The translations under genes and the position numbers were made by a program. 64,000 nt of DNA from Clitopilus passeckerianus (taxonomy: Eukaryota; Basidiomycota; Agaricomycetes; Agaricales; Entolomataceae), in the NCBI GenBank assembly GCA_944990035.1, contig CALYLX010000033.1, forward strand, positions 186,001-250,000, in the 5' to 3' direction. Shown here in pieces: positions 48,234-59,539 of this stretch (positions are counted from its first letter, which is position 1; each line of letters opens with the position of its first letter). The notes below the pieces were generated by a model. That model had not been told where the DNA came from. It made no database searches and saw nothing but the letters and a program-made list of their open reading frames with translations.

Positions 48234-50543
48234 ATGCCGGTGTTTGACACAACACCTCTTGAAGACCTCGCACCCTCTCGGCCTCTCTTCCTCGCCATAG
48301 CTGGCGCCATCGTTTGGGCTGGGTACAAGCTCGCTCGGTATGGCCAGAGAGAAATCTACCTCCCTCCTGGACCTCCAACGAAGCCGTTGGTTGGGAATAT
48401 CCACATGTTGCCTAAGAAGGGTGGGCATTATCAGTGAGTATATGTGTCATCTCTTACTCCCAGACGTTGAATTTGGTCTTTATTTTGTAGATTCGCAGAA
48501 TGGGCCTCCCAATACGGCGACATCTTCAGTCTCAAACTCGCACATAAGACCCTTGTCGTCCTGAGCTCGTACGAGGCAATTCACCACGTATTGGAGAAGA
48601 ACTCCGCGTTCTCATCAGACCGGCCTTCCGTGCATATCAAGGATCGGATTGAGGGGCAGAATAATAACGTCGCTATGTACGTCCGCAATTTCCTTCCGAC
48701 GAGTCTATCATCTAACAATGACCATGCTTAATCAGGGCCCGATATGGTACGTATCCCTCGCACGCCGACCTATCTAAGCTTCACAACTCACATACACCTT
48801 GCACCTCTATCAGGCGACAGATGGCGTTCACTCCGCCGCGCAGCTCAACAAGTTCTCTCCTCCAACGCCTGCAGATCCCACCTCGGGATCCAACAAGCAG
48901 AAAGCACACAGCTCATGTACGATATCCTCAAAACACCCTCCGTGCGTCTTTCCCTCTCCTTCTCCCTCTCTCCGATACCCTACGATCCCTATCTCGACTT
49001 CGTGACACTTACTCTACTTCGTAGGACGTCCGCACGCACCTCCGCCGCACCTCAACCTCCGTCATCAACTCCGTAATGTTCGGCCTCCGCTTCCCCACCC
49101 CCTCCTCCCCACTCTACCTCTCCTTCTGGCAAATGCTCGAGCTCGCCATTCGTCTCTCCTCCCCCACCGAACACCCACCCGTCGATCTATTCCCATTCTT
49201 AAAACACATCCCTGAACGATGGGCCGCGTGGAAAGGGAAATGTAGAGAGTTGAAGGAGAAGCACAAGAGAGTGTTGGGAGAGATGTTGAGGCCTGTTGAG
49301 GAGAGGTTGGAGAGGGGAGTGGGGAATGGGGCGTTTATGGAGGAGGTTTATTTGAGGGCGGGGGAGTGGAATTTGGATCGTGATGCGTTGCGGTTAGTGC
49401 TTTCTTCGCCTTTCCCCTTTTTCACTCCGAGCTCAATGTCAATTGAAATCTTTTTTGCATATAGGGCATTCGGCTACGTGATGATGGCAGCAGGCGCCGA
49501 AACCACCTCGACATTCCTCCAAATCTTCATCCTCTGTATCGCTGCCCACCCCGAGGTGCTGCCGAAACTGCATGAGGAGATGGATCGAGTCGTGGGCACG
49601 GATCGGGGCCCTGAGTTGGACGATTTTGAGAGGTTGGAGTATTTGAGGGCTGTTGTTGCCGAGGTGCGTTTCTCTCTTTTTTAGAAGGGGAGATTTTGTG
49701 GGACTGATTCAAATTGGGGTTTGGACCATAGGCGACTCGATTCAGACCTGTCATCCCACTCGGCATCCCGCATGCTGCGATTGAGGATATCCAGTATAAG
49801 AATTATGTTATTCCGAAGGGGAGTATTATATTCCAGAATAGCTGTACGTCCCCTTTCCTTCTACTCCTCACCACACATAGGGAAATGAGACTGATAGAGG
49901 TTCGGGTTGATAGGGAGCATGTTCCACGATTCGAATATATGGAAAGAGCCGGAGAGGTTCAATCCGGATAGGTTTATGGAAGAGCCGGAGTTGCATAAGT
50001 ATCCGGATTATGCGTTTGGGTCTGGGAGGGTACGTCCATGAATACCTGGATATGATATCGTATCAATCTGACGTGCCCTCCGATTGATCTAGCGTGCATG
50101 TGTCGGTATACATCTAGCTCATAGCGCTATCGTGAGTATCTCCTATGCGGTGGGGCAGAGGAATGAGGGACCTAATTGGGACGAATGCGAATAGAAACTC
50201 AACGCTATGAACCTCATCTACTGCTTCAACATCACCAAAGCCCTAGACGCGAACGGAAACGTCATAGAGCCGAATCTTCATTTCTGTCGAGAGGTGCGTT
50301 CGCCGTTGATCCTTCCTCACCGTTTTCACTCCAGTCATCGTCAATGCTAATCGGCTGGCACCGCTTTAGGGTGTCGTACAAAGTCCGGAAGAAGTCAACG
50401 TCTTCCTCAAGCCGCGCAGCAAACACCACGAGGAGGTGCTGAGGAAGGCATTTAGAGATTCGGAGGAGGCGTTTAGGCCGTTTGAGTATAATTTGGGTGA
50501 GGAGGAGAGGAGGGAGGCGAGGGAGATGAGGGCTGCTGCTTGA
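48234..50543 (+). CDS. cytochrome P450 monooxygenase (copy 2)
   Basis: Eleven exons: 48234-48433, 48491-48676, 48736-48746, 48814-48941, 49025-49392, 49465-49663, 49732-49843, 49914-50029, 50093-50131, 50195-50293 and 50370-50543. They give 1632 nt, 543 aa. An N-terminal membrane anchor (SRPLFLAIAGAIVWAGYKLA) is followed by the Pro-rich hinge [12 protein letters not shown]. Then come the I-helix motif AGAETTS, the K-helix EATR, FNPDRF, and heme ligand FGSGRRACVGIH. This is a microsomal class II enzyme needing P450 reductase; the substrate is unknown. The third exon is only 11 nt. Resembles basidiomycete P450s that are usually annotated O-methylsterigmatocystin-oxidoreductase-like, a label that says little about function. 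Divergent from gene X. Confidence 0.92.
48736..48746 (+). other. 11-nt microexon in P450 copy 2
   Basis: Exon GGCCCGATATG between introns 48677-48735 and 48747-48813. Skipping it would shift the frame; including it gives M-ARYG-DRWR, as expected for the helix B'/C region. The same microexon is conserved in copy 4 on the minus strand near 58608-58618. Confidence 0.85.
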
Positions 50544-50589
50544 GGAGTTTGGAGATATGGTTAGGGGGTTGAGCGTTTGGATAATACTG

Positions 50590-50697
50590 AATTGCCGTTC
50601 TCTACGGATATGACGATTATGATTTGAACGATGGCGGAATAGATCTAGACTGGAAAGGAGATGTTATCTATATCCTAAGCTGTATGGGTCGTTCCTG
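50590..50697 (+). pseudogene. 3' relic of gene X behind P450 copy 2
   Basis: Coding sense on the plus strand: a Y-D-x-Y-D-L ... D-L-D-W-K-G-D-V ... I-L-S-C-M-G-R-S stop pattern, matching the C-terminus of gene X (YDLVL...PDWEGEVRNIL-x-MGRS). It begins about 50 bp behind the P450 stop codon. No upstream part of gene X is present. It has the same orientation as the P450, whereas intact gene X runs opposite to its P450 neighbours. Confidence 0.7.
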
Positions 50698-51260
50698 ATT
50701 CTATACCTGTATAAAGTAGTCCGTGCATAGCGCACAATATAGGTCTAGTTGGGATGCGACGAAGGACGCACATGTGCTCGGCTCAGGTTGCACAGCTCAA
50801 TTGATCTCATCGTGGTCTCATCGTGGCTCAGCGCTTCAGAACGGTTTGGCGCTCTGAGTCCGACTGCCATTGGCATCAAGTTATTGATCAGAAGCAAATA
50901 CCCTCCACCCTCGGACTTCAATTGGATCACTATTTCACTTCCTTGATCTTTACAGCAATATGTCAAGCACGCAAATATCCGTATAGAAACTTCCCAAGCA
51001 TGGGTTATAGCCGCTGAGAAGTGTTTCTGTCCAAAAACGAGATCACGCTCGACGGTGATCCGTGTATGAAGGCCTGAACGCCTCATTCAGGCTGTGTATT
51101 TGCACGGAGACGGCATCATTTCTGCGACCAGGTCGTCACCGGTCAAATTGCTGGGCAGCATAGGGCACCCCCATCCATATATAAGCTGGACATCAAATTC
51201 GAGGATGCTTGGCGCCTGCCTCCCCCATTCCCAGCTCGATCGGATTAGAAGAGCTACACA
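50698..51260. other. intergenic region with TATA box
   Basis: The first 200 bp resemble the sequence behind the P450 3' fragment (56490-56590), so the duplicated block extends past the gene X relic. TATATAA at 51178-51184 lies about 80 bp upstream of the ATG at 51261 and is a plausible core promoter for the adenylation-domain gene. Confidence 0.5.
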
Positions 51261-52545
51261 ATGGCCACTCAGGCCTTCAAAGGAATCTCCACTCTCTCTC
51301 CCGCCGACAGGCAACTCTTCAATCTTTTTGGAACCGGCGAGTCCGTCACAGTTCCCTTCGAATGCGTTCACCACGCCTTTGAGCATTTCGCCCGCCAACA
51401 CCCCTACTCTACAGCCGTCGAAGATGTTAATGGTCAGAAAATCACCTACACCGAACTCGATAGACAGGCGAACTGCCTCGCAACCCACCTCCGACAAAAG
51501 GGCGTCCGCACCGGATCCCGGGTTTGCCTCTTAGTTGAGCGCTCGATCTGGATGGTCGTCGGTATCCTTGGTATCCTCAAAGCCGGAGGTGCCTATCTTC
51601 CCCTTGACGGAAACGTTGTTTCCGACAAAAACCTCATGCATGCGCTCAAGGACTCCGGGTCCACCGTGGCCCTCACCTTGAGCAAGTTCAAGTTGCGCAC
51701 CACCTATGGAATGGCCCAAATGGAAATCTTGGTTCTTGAAGAAACCATCTGCGAATCTCCCTATTCTACCCACTGTGGCAAGCCTGAGGACTTGTCCACT
51801 CGTACTGATAGCGCTTATATTCTTTATATTTCCGGCATGTCCATTGACCCCGATACTCTATTCATGGATTGACGAGCTCTTTTAGGTACTACTGGTGTTC
51901 CCATCGGTGTTGACGTCATGCACAAGAACATCTGCAACCTTGTCTGCATCTCCCCCGGTAATCTCAAGATGGCTCCTGGTGTCCGCGTTTCCCAGCTCAC
52001 GAACATCTCCTTCGACACGGCTGCTTGGGAAATTCTCGGTTCCATGGCCAACGGTGCCACCCTCTGCCTTCGTGGCAGGACCTCCAGGGAATGGCGCGCG
52101 GTCATGAAGACTGTCAACGTTGTCATCGCCACACCTTCCATGCTTGCTCCCCACTATCCCGAGGACAACCGCACTATCAAAGTTGTCGCAGTCGCAGGTG
52201 AGCCCTGCCCCAAGGCTCTTGCCGATACTTGGGCGAAGGCCGTTGATTTCTACAACTGCTGTGGCTCCACCGAAATCACAATTGTCAACACAATGCACCA
52301 CCACTATCCCGGTATCAGCCTCGGTGTCGGAGGACCTACCCCCAACAACACTGTCTACGTCCTCGACCCAGAGACTGCAGAGCCATGCAAGGTCGGTGAA
52401 ATGGGTGTCATGTGGGCTGGCGGTGACGGTATTACTCGTGGGTACCTCAACCTTCCCGACAAAACTGCTGAGAAGTACCGCCGCGATCCCTTCAAGGATG
52501 ATTTTCTATGATGTTCAACACTGGTGAGCTAGGGTAAGCCTATAT
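51261..52545 (+). pseudogene. adenylation-domain (NRPS-like) gene, truncated
   Basis: Exon 1 is 51261-51834 and the intron is 51835-51885. Exon 2 runs from 51886 to a frameshift near 52507. The sequence matches an amino-acid-adenylating (ANL) domain: ITYTELDRQAN (A1), LKAGGAYLPLDG (A2), SGTTGVPIGV (A3), FDTAAWEI (A4-like), NCCGSTEITIVNT (A5) and GITRGYLNLPDKT (A6). Three oddities stand out. The A3 Lys of TGxPKG is Ile here. The intron inside A3 starts GC (gcatgt). One base is missing before the A7 motif, which is still visible in another frame (MMFNTGELG, to about 52535). Nothing after A7 is found: no A8-A10, carrier, thioesterase or reductase domain. It is therefore a dead or severely truncated NRPS-like gene. 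Confidence 0.75.
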
Positions 52546-55084
52546 GGCCAACTTTTCACCAGGTGACGGCCGGAGTGTGCAAGCAACCCTTATGGTAGAA
52601 CATTTAGTAGCTTGCATGTAGGCTTCTGATCAGAATCAACGTTGTGCACATTTTGATTGCGACTAGAAGCGGCGTTGTGCAAGCATCCTCTGTCGCAGAA
52701 AGCCCGGAAGCCTTTCCGAGAGCTCGGGTACCTAGAACCGCTTAACGATAGCTACCACATGGAACAGAACAGTGCGCATTTCTTCTACTTATGGGCCCGT
52801 CGGCAGGGAGCCTGATTAGGCAATGGCGCCTGTCTGTGGCGGAATGCTCCTCGCCGTTGTCGACAGCGATCAAAGGGTGCCTTTTATGGAAACACCGGCT
52901 ATCTTGACCACGTGTTCGTGTTCCCTTCGGAAGACGTCATTCAGGGGTTTCTCGCCGTCATTGGGTCCCTCGTCGCTGCCGTTTGTGCCGTCGTCGCCGT
53001 GGCACGCATAGAAGCTCCTTCTGGCATCCGGTTGCTTGAGAGTAGCATAGCCATGTGTAAACCCATTGATATTGAAACACGCACGGCTTTCGGGGCGGGG
53101 CTTAATGTGGTCGGTGAATAAATAAGCATACGTATATAATTTCGAGTATCCATAAAGCGGCTTCATAGCAGCCGGTTGACAAAGTAAAATCCCGAGAGTG
53201 ATGTAACTTACTATAGCCAATGCTAAAGCTTTCCGCCCCAAAGCCTACCGAGCGTGGCTTCCAATACCATGATTTACCGCACAAATTCTCAGAAATGAGT
53301 TCCATGCAATGTTTCCAATGCCGGCGCATCATAAAGGAACTTGGAATTAATTTGACCGATGTTTAGAAGAGCGCTGTCCAGGGCAGACAAGTTTAAAGGA
53401 GCGTACCGTGATTACGAATGTGTTCAAGGGGAACTTCAACAGGTTTTGGTCATATCCTTACGCTAAATTGCTCTGCACCAGGGTTGTTATGAGCTCTAAA
53501 AGTGGCGAATACACAAAGAACATAAGCCTAAGGGTAGGATAACACCATACATACATGTAGATCAGATATGGCCACCTATCTGCAGTGGGTCCCGTTGAAC
53601 AGAGTCACACTTCGGCGTGAAAGATCACACATTGAATCCAAACATACCTTTCTCGAGGTGTTACAGTACTCCTATAATGCTGCCTGACCACTTAATATTG
53701 ATTTAATATTCAATAACACCTCTAAGACGTAAGTAACTCTTTATATGCCTATGTATTAACTCGAATAAACCGCAAATTCGCGATTGACCGTCACGGGGAC
53801 GACCTTTTGCCAACGACTTCTCACGACCCTGAGACGACCTTTCACACGACTAATACACCATCGGCGAGAATGATCCGAGCCCCAAGCGACCTATTTGACG
53901 ACCTTTTTCAACGTCTTTTGACAGCGGTCGTCTCGCGGAATTTTAGCGCTCGTTATCCAGTAAAGTTTTGTAGTATTTTGTCTACAGTAGTATACAGACA
54001 TTCTATATTCTGCACAATGAAAGGATTGGAGCCATAACAAACAATTTATTTATCTAGTAAAGGACTGTTATACACCCCGACGAAGCAGTACATGCACTGA
54101 ATAGCAATTTTGGAATAAATATTTACTGGGCGCCTATGTATGGGAGCGAGGCGGCAACAATTTGATGTAGCCTGCCGAAATAGGACCTTTTTTGATCGCT
54201 GTTGAGGACGATGAGCAAGTAGATTCTGATGACAAAGGAAGCTCACCAAAAAAGGAAGGCTGTTGATCGCTGCCAGCGACGACGGGCGGCGGTTAAAGGC
54301 GGTGACGACGGTATGGTATTCCCGAAAAGGATCCCCGACGAGCTTCAGGTTCTTGCTTGCACATTAGAAGGGCCTTCTGATTAGAGCGGAACTTGCAAGC
54401 TAGCTTTGATTCTGGGAGAATGATCGCTTGCAAGAAAGTGCGACTGGCGACTCAACTTTTCGAGTTTCCCTATCTCATCAATTTATTCAAGACGCTGGCG
54501 CCAGAGCGGTGACCTTGAACATCTCGATCACGAAGGTAGGGTCAAGGGTTTCCGAGTGGAGGCGTACTGCCCGTTCGAGCTAGGGGCTCTCACCCCTGCT
54601 AGCGCGGCCTACCTTTATCAAGGGCTATCCATCGACGTGCCAGAAACTCAACAATTGTTCATCCTCGACCACTTCCCGGCAAAGCGAAAATAGACGCAAA
54701 AAACCGCGCACCCAGAAAGGAAGGAGCGCGTGATTTCTGTCCAGCTCCCAATCGACCCACCATTCGAGGTTTCCCCCCTCTTTCCCGGCTGCTGGAGGCT
54801 CGGAAGTGCGCTCAGTACCTGGGAAGACCGGTCTAGGAGGCTAGGAGGGCAGCCAGTGGGCGGATCAGGCCGAAATCAACCGATTTTTTGCTGAATCAAA
54901 TGCACTCTTGTGCCTCAAACCTCATCTCATAATGCATATTTAGCTGTGGGCCAGCCTCAAAGCCTTATGCAACTGATTAGAATATTTTTTGCATAATTCC
55001 CCGCCCATTAAGCAGGTTCCAGCCTCGAGCTATGGATTATCGGCTATTATGCACGATTAGACGTTTCTGATTTTTTGGGCAATT
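52546..55084. other. gene-poor region
   Basis: About 2.5 kb with no recognisable gene. Parts near 53680-53780 and 53990-54120 are AT-rich. The stretch 53790-53940 repeats a GACGACCTTTT-like word several times. I found no terminal repeats or transposase motifs, so a transposon cannot be claimed. Confidence 0.35.
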
Positions 55085-55155
55085 GGTGCTGGGAGATCTC
55101 CTCAGCACCTCGACGGAACCGATTCCAACATGGACGTTGCTGCACTTATATAAAA
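55085..55155 (+). promoter_or_regulatory. near-perfect 25-bp inverted repeat followed by a TATA box
   Basis: At 55085-55109, GGTGCTG and CAGCACC flank a palindromic core (GGAGATCTCC) with a single extra base. A TATATAAAA follows at 55147-55155. The spacing is that of a promoter with an upstream dimer-binding site, but no start codon with a good frame follows. Only a truncated P450 lies downstream (from about 55445). Probably an orphan promoter; the factor is unknown. Confidence 0.4.
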
Positions 55156-55444
55156 AGAAGTCGTTTTCCGCAGCGGATCGCGCTCACCCATATCTGAGCA
55201 ATCCCAATCGACTTTAGCACACACCACATCAGCTCTGTCAACCGTTATTACATTATACCACTATCGCCTCGCTAGCTAGTTTCAAGTAGGCACGTCCAAT
55301 CGATATGACCTGCTCCAATTAATTTCCAAGAATATAATACCATCCATGCTCGTCGTAAATCAAAGCATAATAACGCAATTCCCCCCTCCCCCCTAACCGG
55401 GCTCCCAGCGCTCAACTCCAGCAGGCTAGAACGATAAAATCCAA

Positions 55445-56300
55445 GAACTAATTGGGATCCTTGATACATTTGGACGATAGACGACTCGATTCACACCGGT
55501 CATCCCGCTCGGCGTTCCACATGCCACGATTGAGGATATCCAGTATAAGAATTGTGTTATTCCGAAGGGGAGTATTATCTTCCAGAATAGCTGTACGTCC
55601 CCTTCCTCCTCCTCCTCCTCCTCGCCACATAAAGGGAATGGGACTGATAGAGGTTCGGATTGATACGGAGCATGTTCCGCGATTCGAATATCTGGAAAGA
55701 ACCCAAGAGGTTTAATCCGGATAGGTTTGTGGAGGAGCCGGAGTTGCATAAGTATCCGGATTATGCGTTTGGATCTGGGAGGGTAAGTCGTCCTTGTGCT
55801 TGGATATTCCTTTGAGAACTAGACGCTGATACGTCGTTCGATTGATCTAGCGTGCATGCGTCGGGATACATCGAGCTCATAGTGCTATCGTGAGTATCTC
55901 TCTTATGTGGTGGGATGGAGGAACAAGAGCGCTAATTATTGCGGCCAATAGAAACTCGACGCGATGAACCTCGTCTACTACTTCAACATCACCAAAGCCC
56001 TAGATGCGAACAGAAACGTGGTTGAGCCGAATCTCCATTTCTGTCGAGAGGTGCGTTCGCCATTGATCCTTCCTCACCGTTTTCACTCCTGTAAGCATCA
56101 ATGCTAATCGGCTGGCACTGCTTTAGGGTGTCGTACAAAGTCCGGAAGAAGTCAACGTCTCCCTCAAGCCGCGTAGTAAACATCACGAGGAGGTGCTGAG
56201 GATGGCGTTTAGAGATTGGGAGGAGGCGTTTAGGCCGTTTGAGTATAATTTGGGGGAGGAGGAGAGGAGGGAGGCCAGGGAGATGAGGCGGGGTGCTTGA
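55445..56300 (+). pseudogene. cytochrome P450, 3' fragment (copy 3)
   Basis: Homology to copy 2 begins inside intron 6 and covers exons 7-11: TRFTPVIPLGVPHATIEDIQ, FNPDRF, FGSGR, RACVGIH, and the end FEYNLGEEERREAREMRRGA. Exons 1-6 are missing. The acceptor before the WSMF codons is changed (gatac instead of gatag). His-Leu-Ala after the heme loop reads His-Arg-Ala. A (CCT)n run sits in intron 7 (about 55602-55622). The coding parts are otherwise very close to copy 2, so the duplication is fairly recent. Confidence 0.85.
55602..55622 (+). repeat. CCT/TCC trinucleotide microsatellite
   Basis: A short (TCC)n run in the intron of the P450 3' fragment. The matching intron of copy 2 has no such run. 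Confidence 0.7.
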
Positions 56301-56379
56301 GGAGTTTGGTTCATGGTTGGGGGGTTTCTTATGTTGGAGAGTTATTTTTCCTCACAATGACTCTGAGCGTTTGGATAAT

Positions 56380-56491
56380 GCGATGCTTTGCCGTTCTCTG
56401 GAGATATGATGATGATTTTGCGCGATGGCGGAGCAGGGTTGACTGGGAGGGAGAAACTAGCAATATCCTAAGCTGTATGGGTCGCTTCTAA
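56380..56491 (+). pseudogene. 3' relic of gene X behind the P450 fragment
   Basis: Open from about 56345 in the frame that reads CFAVLWRYDDDFA...VDWEGETSNILSCMGRF and a stop at 56489-56491. This matches CFAILYRYDLVL...PDWEGEVRNIL-x-MGRS at the end of gene X. It follows the P450 3' fragment at the same distance as the relic behind copy 2. Confidence 0.7.
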
Positions 56492-56850
56492 TTCTGTATC
56501 TGTATAAAATAACCCATATACAGCGCTCAATACAGGTCGTACAGTTCAATTGATCTCACTGGGGTTCAGCGCTCAACGTTCAACACGGACCAGACAGTAT
56601 TCGCTCTTCTCTGAGTCTACCAGCTCGGCAAGGTCATCGAACTCTGGCTTTGAAGTTGATGCGTGACGCGTTTGGTCAGCGTTAATTTGGTAGCCTTCCC
56701 ACCAAAACCCCTCTTTGCAGATGGTATGCTCATTGTTGTCAAAGCCTTCGTATCCATTCATAATACGATCTCTGAATTCGTCGATGCTTTGGCCGTTGCT
56801 CGTCATTACAGAGTCCGAACGTAACTTCGAGTTTCTCCAATACAAACCAC

Positions 56851-59121
56851 TCAAGCAGCCTTCCTCATCTCTCTCGCACTCCTCCTCTCCTCCTCATCCA
56901 AATTATATTCAAACGGTGTAAATGCCTCCTCCGAATCTCTAAATGCCTTCCTCAGCACCTCCACACGATGTGCGCTACGCGGCTTGATCGAGACGTTGAC
57001 TTCCTCAGGAGTCTGTACAAGACCCTACGAGCCAATTAGTGTCAGTATACCACGACGTTTATTCGAGTGGAGTGAGAAAGGAAGGATCAACACACCTCTC
57101 TGCGGATATGAAGATTCGGCTCTATAGGGTTCCCGTCCGCGTCTAGCGCTTTGGAGATATTGAAGAAGTATACGAGGTTCATCGTGTTGATTTTCTGTTT
57201 GCGATAATATTTAGCTCCCTCGTCTTTTGAACCAGGCATAAGATAGACGATGTACTCACGATGGCGCTATGAGCTAGATGTATGCCCACGCATGCACGCT
57301 AGATTAATTAACAAGCCAGTTAGACTCTGTTTCTCGAAGACTTTAGCATACGGAAGATTTACCCTCCCAGACCCAAATGCATAATCAGAATATTTATGCA
57401 GCTCCGGCTGCTCGATAAACCTCTCAGGGTTGAACATATCTGGATCCTTGAATTGATTTGGATCGCGGAATATGCTCCCTGTCGGTAGAATCTCTATCAG
57501 GCCATCCCTATAGATGTGTGAGGAGGAAAAGGACTTACAGCTGTTCTGGAAGATGGTACTTCCTTTGGGGATAACATAATTTTTGTACTGGATATCTTCG
57601 ATTGTAGCATGTGGGACGCCAAGTGGGAGGACGGGTCTGAATCGCGTGGTCTACCGAGCCGCAGAATTCCTTCTCAGGCAAACACACTCGTGATGGATCA
57701 CTCAAAACGCACCTCAGCAACAACAGCTTTCAAATACGGCAAATTCTCGAAATCATCCAACTCTGGCACCCTATCCGTCCCAACGACTCTATCCATCTCC
57801 TCATGCAGCTTCGGCAAAACCTCTGGGTGTGCAGCGATGCAGAGGAGAAATAGCTGTAGGAATGTCGAGGTGGTTTCGGCGCCTGCTACCATCATCACGT
57901 AGCCAAATGCCCTATTTGTGAAAGAGTCAATCAGTACAGATCCTAACCCGGACAAAGGGAGAAAACAAACCGCAACGCATCATGATCCAAGTTCCACTCC
58001 CCCGCCCTCGAATAAACCTCCTCCATAAACGCCCCATTCCCCATTCCCTTCTCCAACCTCTCCTCAACAGGCCTCAACATCTCTCCCAACACTCTCTTGT
58101 GCTTCTCCTTCAACTCTCTACATTTCCCTTTCCAAGCAGCCCATCGTTCAGGGATGTGTTTTAAGAATGGGAATAGATCGACGGGTGGGTGTTCGGTGGG
58201 GGAGGAGAGACGAATGGCGAGCTCGAGCATTTGCCAGAAGGAGAGGTAGAGTGGGGAGGAGGGGGTGGGGAAGCGGAGGCCGAACATTACGGAGTTGATG
58301 ACGGAGGTTGAGGTGCGGCGGAGGTGTGTGCGAACGTCCTGTGTGTATTCAAATAACTACCTGGTTCTCTCTCGAGGTAGAAGTGAAGAAGAGGGGCGTA
58401 CGGAGGGTGTTTTGAGGATATCGTACATAAGCTGTGTGCTTTCTGCTTGTTGGATCCCGAGATGGGATCTGCAGGCGTGTGAGGAGAGGACTTGTTGGGC
58501 TGCGCGACGGAGAGAACGCCATCTGTCGCCTGATAGAGGTGCAAGGTGTATGTGAGTTGTGAAGCTTAGATAGGTCGGCGTGCGAGGGATACGTACCATA
58601 TCGGGCCCTGATTAAGCATGGTCATTGTTAGATGATAGACTCGTCGGAAGGAAATTGCGGACGTACATAGCGACGTTATTATTCTGCCCCTCAATCCGAT
58701 CCTTGATATGCACGGAAGGCCGGTCTGATGAGAACGCGGAGTTCTTCTCCAATACGTGGTGAATTGCCTCGTACGAGCTCAGGACGACAAGGGTCTTATG
58801 TGCGAGTTTGAGACTGAAGATGTCGCCGTATTGGGAGGCCCATTCTGCGAATCTACAAAGTAAAGACCAAAGTCAACGTCTGGGAGTAAGAGATGACACA
58901 TATACTCACTGATAATGCCCACCCTTCTTAGGCAACATATGTATATTCCCAATAAGCGGCTTCGTTGGAGGTCCAGGAGGGAGGTAGGCTTCTCTCTGGC
59001 CATACTGAGCAAGCTTGTACCCAGCCCAAATGAAAACGGCAGCTGCGACGAGGATCAGAGGCTGGGTGGGTATGAGGGAGAGGCCTTCAAGTCGTGTCGT
59101 CACTGTGTCAAATACTGGCAT
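56851..59121 (-). CDS. cytochrome P450 monooxygenase (copy 4)
   Basis: Same 11-exon structure as copy 2, read on the minus strand from ATG 59121 (MPVFDTVTTRLEGL...) to TGA 56851-56853 (REMRKAA). Motifs seen: an N-terminal anchor (QPLILVAAAVFIWAGYKLA), [12 protein letters not shown], the 11-nt microexon, I-helix AGAETTS, K-helix ETTR, FNPERF and FGSGR-RACVGIH. No stop or frameshift was found. From the second half of exon 1 through exon 5 it is almost identical to copy 2, introns included. Before and after that it diverges clearly, and its last exons resemble copy 1 more than copy 2. Divergent from a gene X relic at 59562. Substrate unknown. Confidence 0.9.
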
Positions 59122-59539
59122 TTTGGTGGTGAAATCTGGCCACTTTGAGTCGTATCAAGTGGCAGAAGACAACCTCGCAGGAAGGCCTGGTGGATGGTGC
59201 TGGCATTCATATCAGATGGTCCGCACTCGGGCTTCCCTGTGGCAACCAATACACGATGCGGCAGATATCAAGATGGGCGAAGTTGTGGGCTATTGAGCGT
59301 AAGCTGGGAAGTGTGCCCGTTAGGATGATCTGCGGCGGATAAATTTGGCACAAGTGATCCGTGGTGCCAAGAAAACGGATCAACCTCTACGAAATGCTTA
59401 GCTAAGTCGTTCCCACAAACACAGTGGCTGCCGCGTTTTCGAATGGACTTGATCCCGTCAAAGTTCTGCATTATGCGCCATGGCTGATTTCATGCAAAGC
59501 GTTACCTCACTCATGGTGATTGGGTGCACAAAGGTACAA

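Noticed and set aside
52546..55084. Possible transposon between the adenylation gene and P450 fragment
   Set aside because: AT-rich patches and repeated GACGACC words were seen, but no terminal inverted repeats, target duplications or transposase motifs could be identified.
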